Positions 1 through 7,789 of a stretch of DNA of 64,000 nt are shown in pieces. The notes under the pieces were generated by a model. It did no database searches. It worked only from the letters and a program-made list of their open reading frames with translations, and had not been told where the DNA came from. Source of the stretch: Candidatus Gastranaerophilales bacterium (GTDB taxonomy: Bacteria; Cyanobacteriota; Vampirovibrionia; Gastranaerophilales; Gastranaerophilaceae); the NCBI GenBank assembly GCA_910586855.1, contig CAJUJH010000001.1, positions 1 through 64,000 of the forward strand. Reading direction: 5' to 3'. Both the position numbers and the translations under genes were made by a program. Numbering within the stretch: the first letter of the stretch is position 1; the number at the start of each line of letters is the position of its first letter.

Positions 1-2
1 AT

Positions 3-53
3 CCAGGGGGTAAAGGAGGAGATGGTATGGTGGTGATTGAGTGGAATAATTAA
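3..53 (+). CDS. C-terminal end of a glycine-rich protein (partial)
   Basis: The last 16 codons of a gene that begins before the window, ending in TAA. The visible tail is PGGKGGDGMVVIEWNN. Glycine-rich tails that end in a short hydrophobic strand and a Trp are common in surface, pilin-like and phage tail-fibre proteins, but 16 residues cannot decide between these. The reading frame is chosen because the other two frames stop at once. No function is assigned. Confidence 0.5.
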   Translation, partial: PGGKGGDGMVVIEWNN

Positions 54-75
54 AAGCAAGAAAATAACATAATAA

Positions 76-99
76 AATACTGAAAACAAGTTCAGTATT
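76..99. terminator. Hairpin between convergent genes
   Basis: A 9-bp perfect stem (AATACTGAA / TTCAGTATT) with a 6-nt loop lies between the end of the partial + gene and the end of the - strand ylxR-like gene. The stem is A/T-rich and no long T run follows directly, so it may be only part of the 3'-end structure. Confidence 0.35.
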
Positions 100-129
100 A
101 ATAAATAATTTTGATAAACAACTTACTTT

Positions 130-170
130 GGGATATTCGTAAATTTTTTTAATCGGGTATCCCTTTTTTT
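130..170 (+). terminator. Probable Rho-independent terminator
   Basis: GGGATA (130-135) pairs with TATCCC (158-163) and is followed at once by seven T residues (164-170). The loop is long at 22 nt. It would end the transcript of the partial gene at the left edge. Confidence 0.45.
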
Positions 171-174
171 AATA

Positions 175-435
175 TTAAGATACCATTTCTTGAAGCAGCT
201 TTTCAACTTTTGATATTTCATCAAAGTTTTTGAATTTTAAAGCAGAATATAATTTTTTCTTTTTAATTACAGTTTTTACACACTCTTTATCGGCACAAAC
301 ATACATACTTCTGCCTAAAATTTTTTTTGAAGGATTCACGTATAATTTATTATCTAAAAGAGTAATTTTAACAAAATCTTCTCTCTTTGAAATTTTTGTG
401 CAGCCTTGGCATTTTCTTTTTATTTCATTTTTCAT
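175..435 (-). CDS. ylxR: YlxR-family (DUF448) RNA-binding protein
   Basis: An 86-residue protein with the YlxR pattern: RKCQGC near residues 8-13, a central LGRSMYVC, then a second Cys (ADKEC) and a basic K-rich helix. YlxR proteins are small, basic, nucleic-acid-binding proteins normally encoded between nusA and infB. Here the gene stands alone, with a GGDEF gene starting divergently 173 nt away and no nusA or infB nearby. The length is typical of the family. The four-Cys/GR signature makes the family call fairly safe; the cellular role is not clear from sequence. Confidence 0.75.
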   Translation of the reverse strand: MKNEIKRKCQGCTKISKREDFVKITLLDNKLYVNPSKKILGRSMYVCADKECVKTVIKKKKLYSALKFKNFDEISKVEKLLQEMVS

Positions 436-465
436 ATAAGTTTAATAATACCCTTTATTTGCAAC

Positions 466-553
466 AAAAGTTCTGTTTTATGCAAAGAATATGCAGCCAT
501 ATCAACCATTATATCTTACAATTGCATATAAAACTTTTGTTTTACGCAAAAAT
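466..553. repeat. Pair of imperfect ~21-nt direct repeats upstream of a GGDEF gene
   Basis: Two related blocks, one starting near 469 (GTTCTGTTTTATGCAAA) and one near 534 (CTTTTGTTTTACGCAAA), agree at about 17 of 21 positions. They sit in the intergenic space between ylxR and the diguanylate cyclase, 55-120 nt before its start. They could be regulator sites, but two A/T-rich copies are weak evidence. Confidence 0.3.
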
Positions 554-608
554 CCTATACAAATTGTATTTACCAACAATTTATCTTATAATATTATAAA
601 AATAAAGA

Positions 609-2240
609 ATGCCAATGAAAGAGATGACCGAAAATAATTACAGCCATTTAGAGAGCGCCGTATATACGCTCAATAAGATGTTTGAAATAAACGCTATTGC
701 AAGCCAGGCAGTTGATATTGAAGATTTAATTATCAAAATGTCTGATGCGATAAGCTCTGCGTTGAATAATAATCAAATCTCTTTTTATTTATTTGAAAAT
801 ACCGTATTTAAAAGCGTTATAACAAACCAAAATTCAAGATTAGATGAATATTTTGAATATGAAAATGAAGCTTTTTGGTCTGTAATGAGCAAAGGCAGCA
901 TTATAAAGACCACAAACGAAGCTCATCAGCATATTTTTAACTCTTTCTGGCAGACAAACGGGCTTTCCGGGCTTGATGTTCAGTATATCAGGGTATTTTT
1001 TGATAAAGATAAAAACATGCCTGTTTGCATATGCTTTATTGGTAAAGATAATGAAAATGAGTCAGAAATTGATGAAGAAAAATTAAGTTTCTTAAATAAA
1101 ATTTTTGAATTTATGGAGCCTGTAATTGTAAAATTACTCCACAGAAAATATCAGGATGATAAAATCATAGAATTACAAAAATCTCTTTACAATATTTCAA
1201 TTCTTTATAATATTTCACAGGCTGTTAATTTTATTGATGACCTGAAAAGGCTCTTACAGGTAATTTTAAGCAAAGCGCTTGTAACACTTGATGCAGAAAA
1301 AGGCTCTTTGATGCTTTATGACTACACATCAAATTCATTGCAGGTAAAAGTAGTATATGGGCTTGCAGATAAAAGGATTGAAGAGAATATAAACAACGGA
1401 CTTATCCAATGTTCTCAAATTAAAGCGGGAGAGGGTGTTGCAGGTACAGTATTTCTTGAAAAGAAAGCTATCATTACAAATTTAGGCTCAAATGACCCGA
1501 GATTTGTAAATAAAGATTCTCTGCCAAATGTCCAATCTCTTCTTTGTGTTCCATTGATTGCAAAAGGTGAGACTATTGGCGTAATTAACATTTCAAACAA
1601 AAAGAATGACAAGCTTTTTAATCAAAAAGATTTAGAATTTATGACTTCATTATCAAACCAGGCTGCAATTGCTATTGATAATGCAAAATTATACGAACTT
1701 GCAACAAAAGACGGGCTTACAAAATTATATATTTCAAGACATTTCTATACTTTACTTGAAAATGAAATCAGAAGATGCTCAAGATATAAACATAAAATGT
1801 CTTTATTAATGCTTGATATTGATAATTTTAAACACATAAATGATACATACGGGCATTTAATAGGCGACCAGATTTTAAGAGAATTATCAAACGAAATTTC
1901 TCAAACTGTAAGAAAAATAGATATCCCCGCAAGATACGGCGGTGAAGAATTTATTGTCATTCTTCCCGAAACCACAAAAGAAGATGCTGTGATTATCGCA
2001 GAAAGGTTGAGGATAAATATTTCAAAAATAAAAGTTAAGGCAAAAGAAGATACTTATATTTCACCTACAACAAGTATTGGTGTCTGTCAGTATCCTATGG
2101 ACGGCGAAGAAGCTAAAACACTTATAAATAGTGCCGACACTGCTCTTTATCATTCAAAACACAATGGTAAAAATATAGTTTCCATATTTAATGAAACCGG
2201 CTGCACTCTTATTCCAAGAGAAGAAGATAAGGCAGAGTAA
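609..2240 (+). CDS. GAF-GGDEF diguanylate cyclase
   Basis: Predicted to make cyclic di-GMP from two GTP. Residues about 20-180 look like a divergent GAF-like sensory region. Residues about 200-365 form a clear GAF domain (AGEGVAGTVF, SLLCVPLIAKGETIGVI). Residues about 370-530 form the GGDEF domain with active-site RYGGEEF at 442-448 and upstream DIDNFKHINDTYGH. No transmembrane segment is seen, so it is probably cytosolic. ATG codons at 615 and 624 are alternative starts. Two very small membrane-protein genes follow with 2 nt or less between genes, so they are probably co-transcribed. No RxxD inhibitory site is obvious ahead of GGEEF. Confidence 0.85.
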   Translation: MPMKEMTENNYSHLESAVYTLNKMFEINAIASQAVDIEDLIIKMSDAISSALNNNQISFYLFENTVFKSVITNQNSRLDEYFEYENEAFWSVMSKGSIIKTTNEAHQHIFNSFWQTNGLSGLDVQYIRVFFDKDKNMPVCICFIGKDNENESEIDEEKLSFLNKIFEFMEPVIVKLLHRKYQDDKIIELQKSLYNISILYNISQAVNFIDDLKRLLQVILSKALVTLDAEKGSLMLYDYTSNSLQVKVVYGLADKRIEENINNGLIQCSQIKAGEGVAGTVFLEKKAIITNLGSNDPRFVNKDSLPNVQSLLCVPLIAKGETIGVINISNKKNDKLFNQKDLEFMTSLSNQAAIAIDNAKLYELATKDGLTKLYISRHFYTLLENEIRRCSRYKHKMSLLMLDIDNFKHINDTYGHLIGDQILRELSNEISQTVRKIDIPARYGGEEFIVILPETTKEDAVIIAERLRINISKIKVKAKEDTYISPTTSIGVCQYPMDGEEAKTLINSADTALYHSKHNGKNIVSIFNETGCTLIPREEDKAE

Positions 2241-2242
2241 AA

Positions 2243-2482
2243 ATGGAAAAAGACGGATTAAACGGAAGATTAAGCTGTGTTAAAAATGAAATGACTCATC
2301 TTTGGGGAACATCATTTTTAATGGGTGGCGGAGCATTTTCTTTAATGCTGACCAACCATTCTTTTATCGGATATTTCTGGGGAACAATTGGTATAATTGC
2401 TGCTACAGTATTTTTTCGGGCATATATGATAAGGCGTGATGAAACTATGAAAATTGTTGAGCAACTGAGGAGGGTAAAATAA
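2243..2482 (+). CDS. Small two-helix membrane protein
   Basis: A 79-residue protein with two hydrophobic segments (about residues 22-36 and 41-58, the second containing YFWGTIGIIAATVFF) and a charged C-terminal helix ending EQLRRVK. It starts 2 nt after the diguanylate cyclase stop and its own stop overlaps the next start by one base, so all three genes are likely translated from one mRNA. I do not recognise a family. The hairpin-plus-amphipathic-helix layout would suit a membrane-protein accessory subunit, but nothing shows that directly. Confidence 0.6.
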   Translation: MEKDGLNGRLSCVKNEMTHLWGTSFLMGGGAFSLMLTNHSFIGYFWGTIGIIAATVFFRAYMIRRDETMKIVEQLRRVK

Positions 2483-2610
2483 TGAGTATTGAATTACTGA
2501 GCAACATTACAGCATTTGTATTTATTGTAGGAATTACTGCTTGGTGGCTTATTGGAGCAAATTTTCAAGACAAAAAATATGAAAAATTAAGAAACGAACA
2601 AAAATCTTAA
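2482..2610 (+). CDS. Tiny single-pass membrane protein (42 aa)
   Basis: ATG at 2482 overlaps the preceding TAA (TAATG), preceded by a good Shine-Dalgarno (GAGGAGG, 2467-2473). It encodes 42 residues: a single membrane helix containing FVFIVGITAWWLIGANF followed by a charged tail DKKYEKLRNEQKS. The ribosome-binding site, the coupling and the terminator just after the stop argue that it is real. The family is unknown; size and shape recall tiny subunits of membrane complexes. Confidence 0.6.
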   Translation: MSIELLSNITAFVFIVGITAWWLIGANFQDKKYEKLRNEQKS

Positions 2611-2618
2611 CAAAAACT

Positions 2619-2645
2619 AAAAGGGCATTAATTAATGCCCTTTTT
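2619..2645 (+). terminator. Rho-independent terminator
   Basis: A perfect palindrome, AAAAGGGCATTAA followed by its complement ending TTTTT, lies 8 nt after the 42-aa gene. It ends the diguanylate cyclase operon and, being symmetrical, may also serve the convergent - strand gene that ends at 2674. Confidence 0.8.
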
Positions 2646-2673
2646 AAAATTAATAATAATCATTCCTTTTGGC

Positions 2674-2982
2674 TTACAACATCACACAATCATTTAAATA
2701 ATTAATTACCTGCATTTTTTCTTCATATAGATATCTTACAAAATTTAAAAATTCAGGTGTTCTGCAAGATAATGTTACCGTTATTTCAAAACCTTCAGAA
2801 CAAAACGGTTCATAATCATATACAACATAATTGTTGTATTTACTTCTCCATTCCTTTTTTTCCACCTTACAATGATATTCGCCCGCAAGGCATTCGAGCC
2901 AGGGTATGGTTTCTTTGTTTACATTGTGAAACTCTAGCAGGGCGTAATTTTCATTTTCTTGAAATCTTTTTTCAATTAGCAT
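2674..2982 (-). CDS. Hypothetical protein, 102 aa
   Basis: A soluble, Glu- and aromatic-rich protein with three Cys in the first two thirds (LECLAGEYHC and EPFC) and one near the end. There is a good ribosome-binding site (GGGAG) just upstream of the ATG, and the gene converges on the terminator at 2619-2645. No domain is recognised. The Cys spacing is not a standard zinc ribbon. Confidence 0.5.
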   Translation of the reverse strand: MLIEKRFQENENYALLEFHNVNKETIPWLECLAGEYHCKVEKKEWRSKYNNYVVYDYEPFCSEGFEITVTLSCRTPEFLNFVRYLYEEKMQVINYLNDCVML

Positions 2983-3123
2983 AAAGACACTCCCTTTTAA
3001 AATGTTTGTCTTAATAAAAGTTTATAAACTTATCACAAATAAAGAAATATCTAAAAGGGTAATTTAATTTGCTAAACTAAAAGGCTATTAATTATGAAAG
3101 GTTAGACAATATGACAATTATTT

Positions 3124-3519
3124 CTACACAGATTTAAAATTATTAATAAATTTTTTAATAAGACTAAATGGGATAAGTTTTTTAATATTTTTCCATTTTA
3201 AATTCTTATTTTTTGAAAGATTCCTGAAGTCCATAGATTTTATAAGCAAAATGAAATTTGCAATATCTAAAATTAAAAATACAACTTGTTTTATTTTATG
3301 TATATCAAGGCTTGTAATATTACTAAAAGATTTGTTAAAACCCTTTAAATTTGAACGAACGTTTTTTATTGCACACAAAGTATTTTTTGCTTGCTTGCTT
3401 ATATTATAAAGAGAACTTTTTACCTTTTTTTCAAGAGATATAAGCCCATAAATAATTAAAAATGCCGCAATTAATTCAAATATAATAATTATTATTAAAA
3501 TGTAGCCAAATTCTATCAT
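3124..3519 (-). CDS. Hypothetical membrane protein, 131 aa
   Basis: N-terminal hydrophobic segment (about residues 5-27, very Ile-rich), a basic coiled or helical middle, and a second hydrophobic stretch (VVFLILDIANFILLI, about residues 79-93), then a Lys/Asn-rich tail. It is divergent from murT with 19 nt between the starts, so the two promoters overlap. No family is recognised. The design (one anchor, charged helix, amphipathic segment) resembles small DUF948-like proteins, but I would not assign it. Confidence 0.5.
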   Translation of the reverse strand: MIEFGYILIIIIIFELIAAFLIIYGLISLEKKVKSSLYNISKQAKNTLCAIKNVRSNLKGFNKSFSNITSLDIHKIKQVVFLILDIANFILLIKSMDFRNLSKNKNLKWKNIKKLIPFSLIKKFINNFKSV

Positions 3520-3538
3520 TCATGTATTATAATTTATA

Positions 3539-4963
3539 TTGGATAAGTATTCTATACATAAGGTGGATTATTTTAGTATCGTGTCAAATTTCAATAAAGC
3601 TTTGAAAAATACTCATAAAATTTACTCTCTTTTGAGAAAATTTGATTTTGAAGGAACAAGTTTTCCTGGAAAAATTTTAAGACAAAATTATAAAGATTTT
3701 CTGACTGATGCCAGAGGATATGCCATAAATAATTGCTTTGCGATAACCGGTACAAATGGAAAAACAACAACGGCAGGCATTTTAGCTCAAATCTTAAAAG
3801 AGGCAGAAAATTCCGTTATCCACAATGAACTTGGTGCAAATATGCCAAACGGCATTGCTACAGCTGTTGCTTTGGGATTGTATAAAATTTTAAAAGAAGA
3901 CCCTGTGCAGCGTATCGATAACTATGTTATAGAATGCGATGAAGCCTATCTTTCCACATTATTTAAAGAAATGAAATTTGATTATCTTTTGGTTACAAAT
4001 TTATTCAGAGACCAATTAGATAGATACGGTGAATTAAATACAACAAAAAAGAAGATTCAAGCAGGAATTGAAGAAAACGAAGATTTAACCTTGATTTTAA
4101 ATGCAGATGACCCGACACTTGCTGATATTGATACAAAATTAACTAACGGTACAAGAAAGAAAATTTATTACGGCATAGAAAATATAAGCTTTGCAGGATA
4201 CGATAAAAATTCAAAAAGCCCTTCTGAAATTATCCACTGCAATAGATGCACACTTCCTTTAAAATACGATAAAATTTTCTATTCGCAGCTTGGAAAATGG
4301 TATTGTCCTTGCGGCAACAGAAGAGTTCAGCCCGATATCAAAGCAGATGTTAAAATGTTTTCTGACCATTTCTTTTTATATATTACATATGATGGAAAAA
4401 CTTATAATTTTAAAGTTAATCTGACAGGGCTTTATAACGCGTATAATGCACTCGCTGCAATCAGCTGTGCCCTTGTAAACGGTGTAGAAAGAAGATTTAT
4501 TGATAAAGCTTTAGAAAATTATAAACCTGTTTTTGGACGCAATCAAAATATTTTCTTAAACCAAAAACCAACAACTGTTTATTTAATTAAAAATCCTGTC
4601 GGGGCAAGCGAAGTGTTACGCGGTTTAAAAAATCTCGAACATGCCCATATTTTAATTGCAATTAATGACAATTATGCTGATGGCAGAGATGTTTCCTGGC
4701 TTTGGGATTCAGATTTTGAAAGCCTGAAAGATTTTAGAGGAAATTTCTACATAACAGGCACCCGTGCAGATGATATGGCACTGAGACTAAAATACGCCGG
4801 ATGCGATACCAGCCTGATTCTGATTGATTCAAACATAAAAAGGTCATTAAATGAAGCGCTTAATCAGGTGCGCCCCGGGGAAAAACTAATTATACTATCA
4901 ACATATACCGCCCTTTTGAGACTTACTAAAATATTCAAAGGAATGAAAGATAAAATAAATTAG
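3539..4963 (+). CDS. murT: MurT-like Mur ligase (DUF1727)
   Basis: A Mur-ligase-fold ATPase. Walker A is GTNGKTT (residues 71-77); a four-Cys zinc ribbon lies in the middle (CNRC near 234-237 and CPC near 256-258), and the C-terminal DUF1727 region contains NDNYADGRDVSWLWD. In Gram-positives MurT works with the glutaminase GatD to amidate D-Glu of lipid II. No gatD is in the window, so the partner is either elsewhere or absent. The start is uncertain: TTG at 3539 lies 5 nt after a TATAAT, and in-frame GTG codons at 3563 and 3581 are alternatives, the latter with AAGGTGG 14 nt upstream. The stop overlaps the convergent gene's stop by 4 nt. Confidence 0.8.
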   Translation: MDKYSIHKVDYFSIVSNFNKALKNTHKIYSLLRKFDFEGTSFPGKILRQNYKDFLTDARGYAINNCFAITGTNGKTTTAGILAQILKEAENSVIHNELGANMPNGIATAVALGLYKILKEDPVQRIDNYVIECDEAYLSTLFKEMKFDYLLVTNLFRDQLDRYGELNTTKKKIQAGIEENEDLTLILNADDPTLADIDTKLTNGTRKKIYYGIENISFAGYDKNSKSPSEIIHCNRCTLPLKYDKIFYSQLGKWYCPCGNRRVQPDIKADVKMFSDHFFLYITYDGKTYNFKVNLTGLYNAYNALAAISCALVNGVERRFIDKALENYKPVFGRNQNIFLNQKPTTVYLIKNPVGASEVLRGLKNLEHAHILIAINDNYADGRDVSWLWDSDFESLKDFRGNFYITGTRADDMALRLKYAGCDTSLILIDSNIKRSLNEALNQVRPGEKLIILSTYTALLRLTKIFKGMKDKIN

Positions 4964-5601
4964 TAATATGGAGTGGTTAGAGGGGCTTCAGTGTTTTTAT
5001 TTTCTGACACTGTATTATTTTGATTTGCAGAAGCACTGTCATCTACAGGATTCTCTGTTTGCACTTCCTGTCCTTCAATATTATTAGGAATTTCGGTATT
5101 TTGTATATTTACATTATATGCCTGATTATCTTTAAATATACGCTCAACTTCTTCTTCTATATCCATTGTAGACATTGCAAGCATTAATGTCCTGTATGTA
5201 TACAATTCAGCCTCTTCATACGCTTTTTTAAAATTTGCATATACCATAGGGAAACTTGAACCGTATTTTGTAGCATCTTCTTTATCAGGATAAAATGCAT
5301 TAACCAATGCTTCAAGCCTTTCATTATGAGCTAAAATATAATCATCCAGCGCTTTTTTGTTAAAACCTTCCATATCTGTTGTTTTTATTCTTGATACAAC
5401 AATTTCATAATATTTATGATATTCTTCAGCAGTCTTGTGTGCTGCAATATTCATATCTGTCTGAGTTTCTACAACTTGGTTATTTTCCTTTTCGCTCTCA
5501 TTTGATATTTGTTTTTGCAAAAACATTCCGCCGCCAAAAAGCAAAAACGAGTATGCAAAAAACATAAGCGTTAAGCATAAAGCCTTTATAAAATCTCTCA
5601 C
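4960..5601 (-). CDS. Hypothetical N-terminally anchored protein, 213 aa
   Basis: GTG start with AAGGA upstream. An N-terminal hydrophobic segment (about residues 8-26) looks like an uncleaved anchor, followed by a helical, charged domain (about 50-170) and a low-complexity Asn/Glu/Pro tail ending APLTTPYY. This suggests a protein facing the periplasm. No family is recognised. It converges on murT with a 4-nt overlap of stop codons. Confidence 0.5.
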   Translation of the reverse strand: MRDFIKALCLTLMFFAYSFLLFGGGMFLQKQISNESEKENNQVVETQTDMNIAAHKTAEEYHKYYEIVVSRIKTTDMEGFNKKALDDYILAHNERLEALVNAFYPDKEDATKYGSSFPMVYANFKKAYEEAELYTYRTLMLAMSTMDIEEEVERIFKDNQAYNVNIQNTEIPNNIEGQEVQTENPVDDSASANQNNTVSENKNTEAPLTTPYY

Positions 5602-5627
5602 TTTATTATTCCTTCTTGATTAATTCC

Positions 5628-5642
5628 ACCAATCACATTGGT
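5628..5642. other. Small inverted repeat upstream of the anchored-protein gene
   Basis: ACCAAT-CAC-ATTGGT lies 27 nt upstream of the GTG start at 5601. It could be an operator or a weak terminator arm; six bp per arm is too little to decide. Confidence 0.25.
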
Positions 5643-5728
5643 ATTTTACAAAAATATTTAAAAACCATCAAGAAAATTCATTTAAAAAGCTGATATAGAG
5701 CATGGTTTATAATATTGCACAAAAGAAA

Positions 5729-5752
5729 AAGGCTTGAATAATATCAAGCCTT
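5729..5752 (-). terminator. Rho-independent terminator
   Basis: GGCTTGA (5731-5737) pairs with TCAAGCC (5744-5750), extended by AA/TT. On the - strand the stem is followed by TTTTTCTTTT. It closes the 86-aa gene at 5786-6046. Confidence 0.75.
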
Positions 5753-5785
5753 AAATTTTCATTTCACTTTATAGAGGAGGAATTT

Positions 5786-6046
5786 TTATGATTGAATATC
5801 TATATTTCTGATTTCTTGGCTGCCATTCACAATTGTCCCGAGCTGCATCGTTTGCATATTTAATCTTTGGATTTCAGCGTTAACATCACCTGAAAATACA
5901 TTTTCATTTGTTTTAAGATAATCTAAAACGGGCTCCCATAGTGCACCCATAGCATTTTCTATAGTTTTTGCCGCATTTTCTTTAGTCATCTTCTTATCGG
6001 GAATAACATTAAACCCGAAAGACTTTATGTTAAATTCGCTTACCAT
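5786..6046 (-). CDS. Hypothetical protein, 86 aa
   Basis: A small soluble protein with a short N-terminal strand (FNIKSFGFNVIP), a helical middle and a Gln/Met/Asn-rich end. AGGAG lies 11 nt before the ATG, and a good terminator lies 34 nt after the stop, so it looks like a monocistronic gene. No family is recognised. Confidence 0.5.
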   Translation of the reverse strand: MVSEFNIKSFGFNVIPDKKMTKENAAKTIENAMGALWEPVLDYLKTNENVFSGDVNAEIQRLNMQTMQLGTIVNGSQEIRNIDIQS

Positions 6047-6141
6047 TAGTTTGTTAATCTCCTGTAAATCATCCTTGTAGTATATATATCGTACCTAACC
6101 TATTAGAACTTTAATGATAAGGTGATGTTTGTAAAGAAAAA

Positions 6142-6170
6142 TTTACAAAATTTAAAAAACGCGATATAAT
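6142..6170 (+). promoter_or_regulatory. Sigma-70 type promoter
   Basis: TTTACA (6142-6147), a 17-nt spacer, then TATAAT (6165-6170). It points at the 104-aa gene starting at 6314, leaving a leader of about 137 nt that contains a small hairpin (AGGTT/AACCT near 6285-6297) just before the ribosome-binding site. Confidence 0.6.
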
Positions 6171-6313
6171 TTATCTAAAGGGGTTTGGGATAAAAAGCCG
6201 CATAAAAAATAAAACGTAAAGTTTTGTTAATATTCAACAAATTTATGACACTTTTTAATTTCAGGCATCTTATAAAAAGAGTGAAGGTTTGGAACCTAAA
6301 AAAGAGGTTAAAA

Positions 6314-6628
6314 ATGGATTTTAAAAATCTAAAGTTTGTAAAAACTGTTAAAAATTTAAGCCCCAAATTAAGATGGTTTATGTTTAAGAGCATCCAAGAT
6401 TATAAAATCGGCTCTAAATATATAGATTATCTAATTCCTGATGATAAAAAAGGAATAGAGAAAGACAATGAGCGGCTTGAAAATATGGTTAGAGAAACTC
6501 TTGCAAAAGAATTTGGAACAAAAATCCGCGATATGAAATCTTATAACCTTCTTGTAGATGCTTGTGTGCATAATTTAAAGAAAAAACAATTAAAAAGTTT
6601 GGACATTGATTCTGTTGATGAACTATAA
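6314..6628 (+). CDS. Hypothetical basic protein, 104 aa
   Basis: I start at ATG 6314 because AAAGAGG lies just upstream; an in-frame ATG at 6224 would add 30 basic residues without a ribosome-binding site. The protein is Lys-rich at the N-terminus (FKNLKFVKTVKNLSPKLRW) and helical throughout. No family is recognised. The next gene, a glycosyltransferase, starts 22 nt after the stop but appears to have its own promoter. Confidence 0.5.
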   Translation: MDFKNLKFVKTVKNLSPKLRWFMFKSIQDYKIGSKYIDYLIPDDKKGIEKDNERLENMVRETLAKEFGTKIRDMKSYNLLVDACVHNLKKKQLKSLDIDSVDEL

Positions 6629-6650
6629 ACTTTTGTATTATATTTAGAGA

Positions 6651-7730
6651 ATGAATACAGAGAAAAAATTTTTAATTGTAAGGCTGAGTGCGATTGGCGA
6701 TATCGTGCACAGCCTTACTGTTGCGGATTGTTTAAGAACTTTTTATCCAAATGCTCAAATTGATTGGGTTGTATCAGATAAATGCAGAGGATTAATTGAA
6801 AATAACCCGCTTATAAATAATGTTTATGTTGCAGATATTTCAAAATGGCGCAAAAACTGGCTTTTTAGTATTCCTGAAATAATAAAATTTACAAATATTA
6901 TAAAAAAGAAAAATTATGATTACGCCCTTGATGTTCAAGGGTTATTCAAAAGTGCAGTAATTACTGCACTTTCCGGCGCAAAAGAAAAAATTGGAATGAA
7001 AGATGGTCGTGAATTTTCAACAATTATTTTGGATAAAAAAGTGGAACCAATTGAAAAAAGACCATTTAAAAATCATCACATAATAAAAAGAAATCTTGAT
7101 ATATTAACTGGTTCAAACCTTGTAACAAAAGAAGATATGGCAAATTATATTCCAAAAATCGAACTTCCGCCTTCTTCCTGTGATGTTGTAGAAAAAATTA
7201 ATAATTTATTAAAAAATATTGATAAAACAAAACCTGTATTTGTTTTCGCTCCTGCTACAATGTGGGAAAACAAGCATTGGGATGTAAATGAATGGCAAAA
7301 ACTTTTTCAAATGGTAAAAAATAGTGCAAATATTATCTTTACCGGGGTTAAAAAAGATTTAAAACTCATTAATACAATTATTAACTGTGAAGAAAATAAA
7401 AATATCTTTATCCTTGCAGGAAAAACAAACATGGAAGAATATGTTGAAGTACTGCGCAGGGCAGATTTAATTTTAAGCCCAGATTCAGGTGCTTCACATC
7501 TTGGTTTTGGAGTTATTAAGAACGGTAAACCAAAAATTTTCACCTTGTTTTTCGCAACTTCTAAAAATGTTTACACACCTTTAGGAGAGGGAAATTTGGG
7601 CTTTCCTCTAAAAGAGCCTGCCTGTGCGCCATGCCACAAAAGAAAATGTAAAAAAGGCACTATGGAGTGTACAAAATATATAAAGGCAGAAGATGTTTAC
7701 AGTGAAATTAAAAAATCTTTTAATCTTTAA
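6651..7730 (+). CDS. Glycosyltransferase family 9 (heptosyltransferase-like)
   Basis: A GT9 enzyme, the family that adds heptose from ADP-heptose to the lipid A-Kdo core of LPS on the cytoplasmic face of the inner membrane. The N-terminus ILIVRLSAIGD-type motif reads LIVRLSAIGDIVHSL, followed by DWVV and LDVQGL. The C-terminal half has the ADP-heptose-binding end region with PDSGASHLGF. A Cys-rich tail (CAPCHKRKC) is also seen in WaaC/RfaC-like proteins. The 359-residue length fits. A TATATT box ends 6 nt before the ATG and no Shine-Dalgarno is seen, so the mRNA may be leaderless. The acceptor cannot be read from sequence. Confidence 0.8.
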   Translation: MNTEKKFLIVRLSAIGDIVHSLTVADCLRTFYPNAQIDWVVSDKCRGLIENNPLINNVYVADISKWRKNWLFSIPEIIKFTNIIKKKNYDYALDVQGLFKSAVITALSGAKEKIGMKDGREFSTIILDKKVEPIEKRPFKNHHIIKRNLDILTGSNLVTKEDMANYIPKIELPPSSCDVVEKINNLLKNIDKTKPVFVFAPATMWENKHWDVNEWQKLFQMVKNSANIIFTGVKKDLKLINTIINCEENKNIFILAGKTNMEEYVEVLRRADLILSPDSGASHLGFGVIKNGKPKIFTLFFATSKNVYTPLGEGNLGFPLKEPACAPCHKRKCKKGTMECTKYIKAEDVYSEIKKSFNL

Positions 7731-7752
7731 GTATTAAACTTTTGTATTCCTC

Positions 7753-7782
7753 TTGAAAAAAATTCGAAAAAAGTTGTATAAT
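7753..7782 (+). promoter_or_regulatory. Sigma-70 promoter giving a probable leaderless mRNA
   Basis: TTGAAA (7753-7758), an 18-nt spacer, TATAAT (7777-7782), then 7 nt to the ATG at 7790. Transcription would start at or within a base or two of the start codon. Confidence 0.65.
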
Positions 7783-7789
7783 TAAAGCC

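Noticed and set aside
3813..3821. A perfect DnaA-box-like TTATCCACA
   Set aside because: Single copy inside the murT coding region; no cluster. Not evidence of a replication origin.
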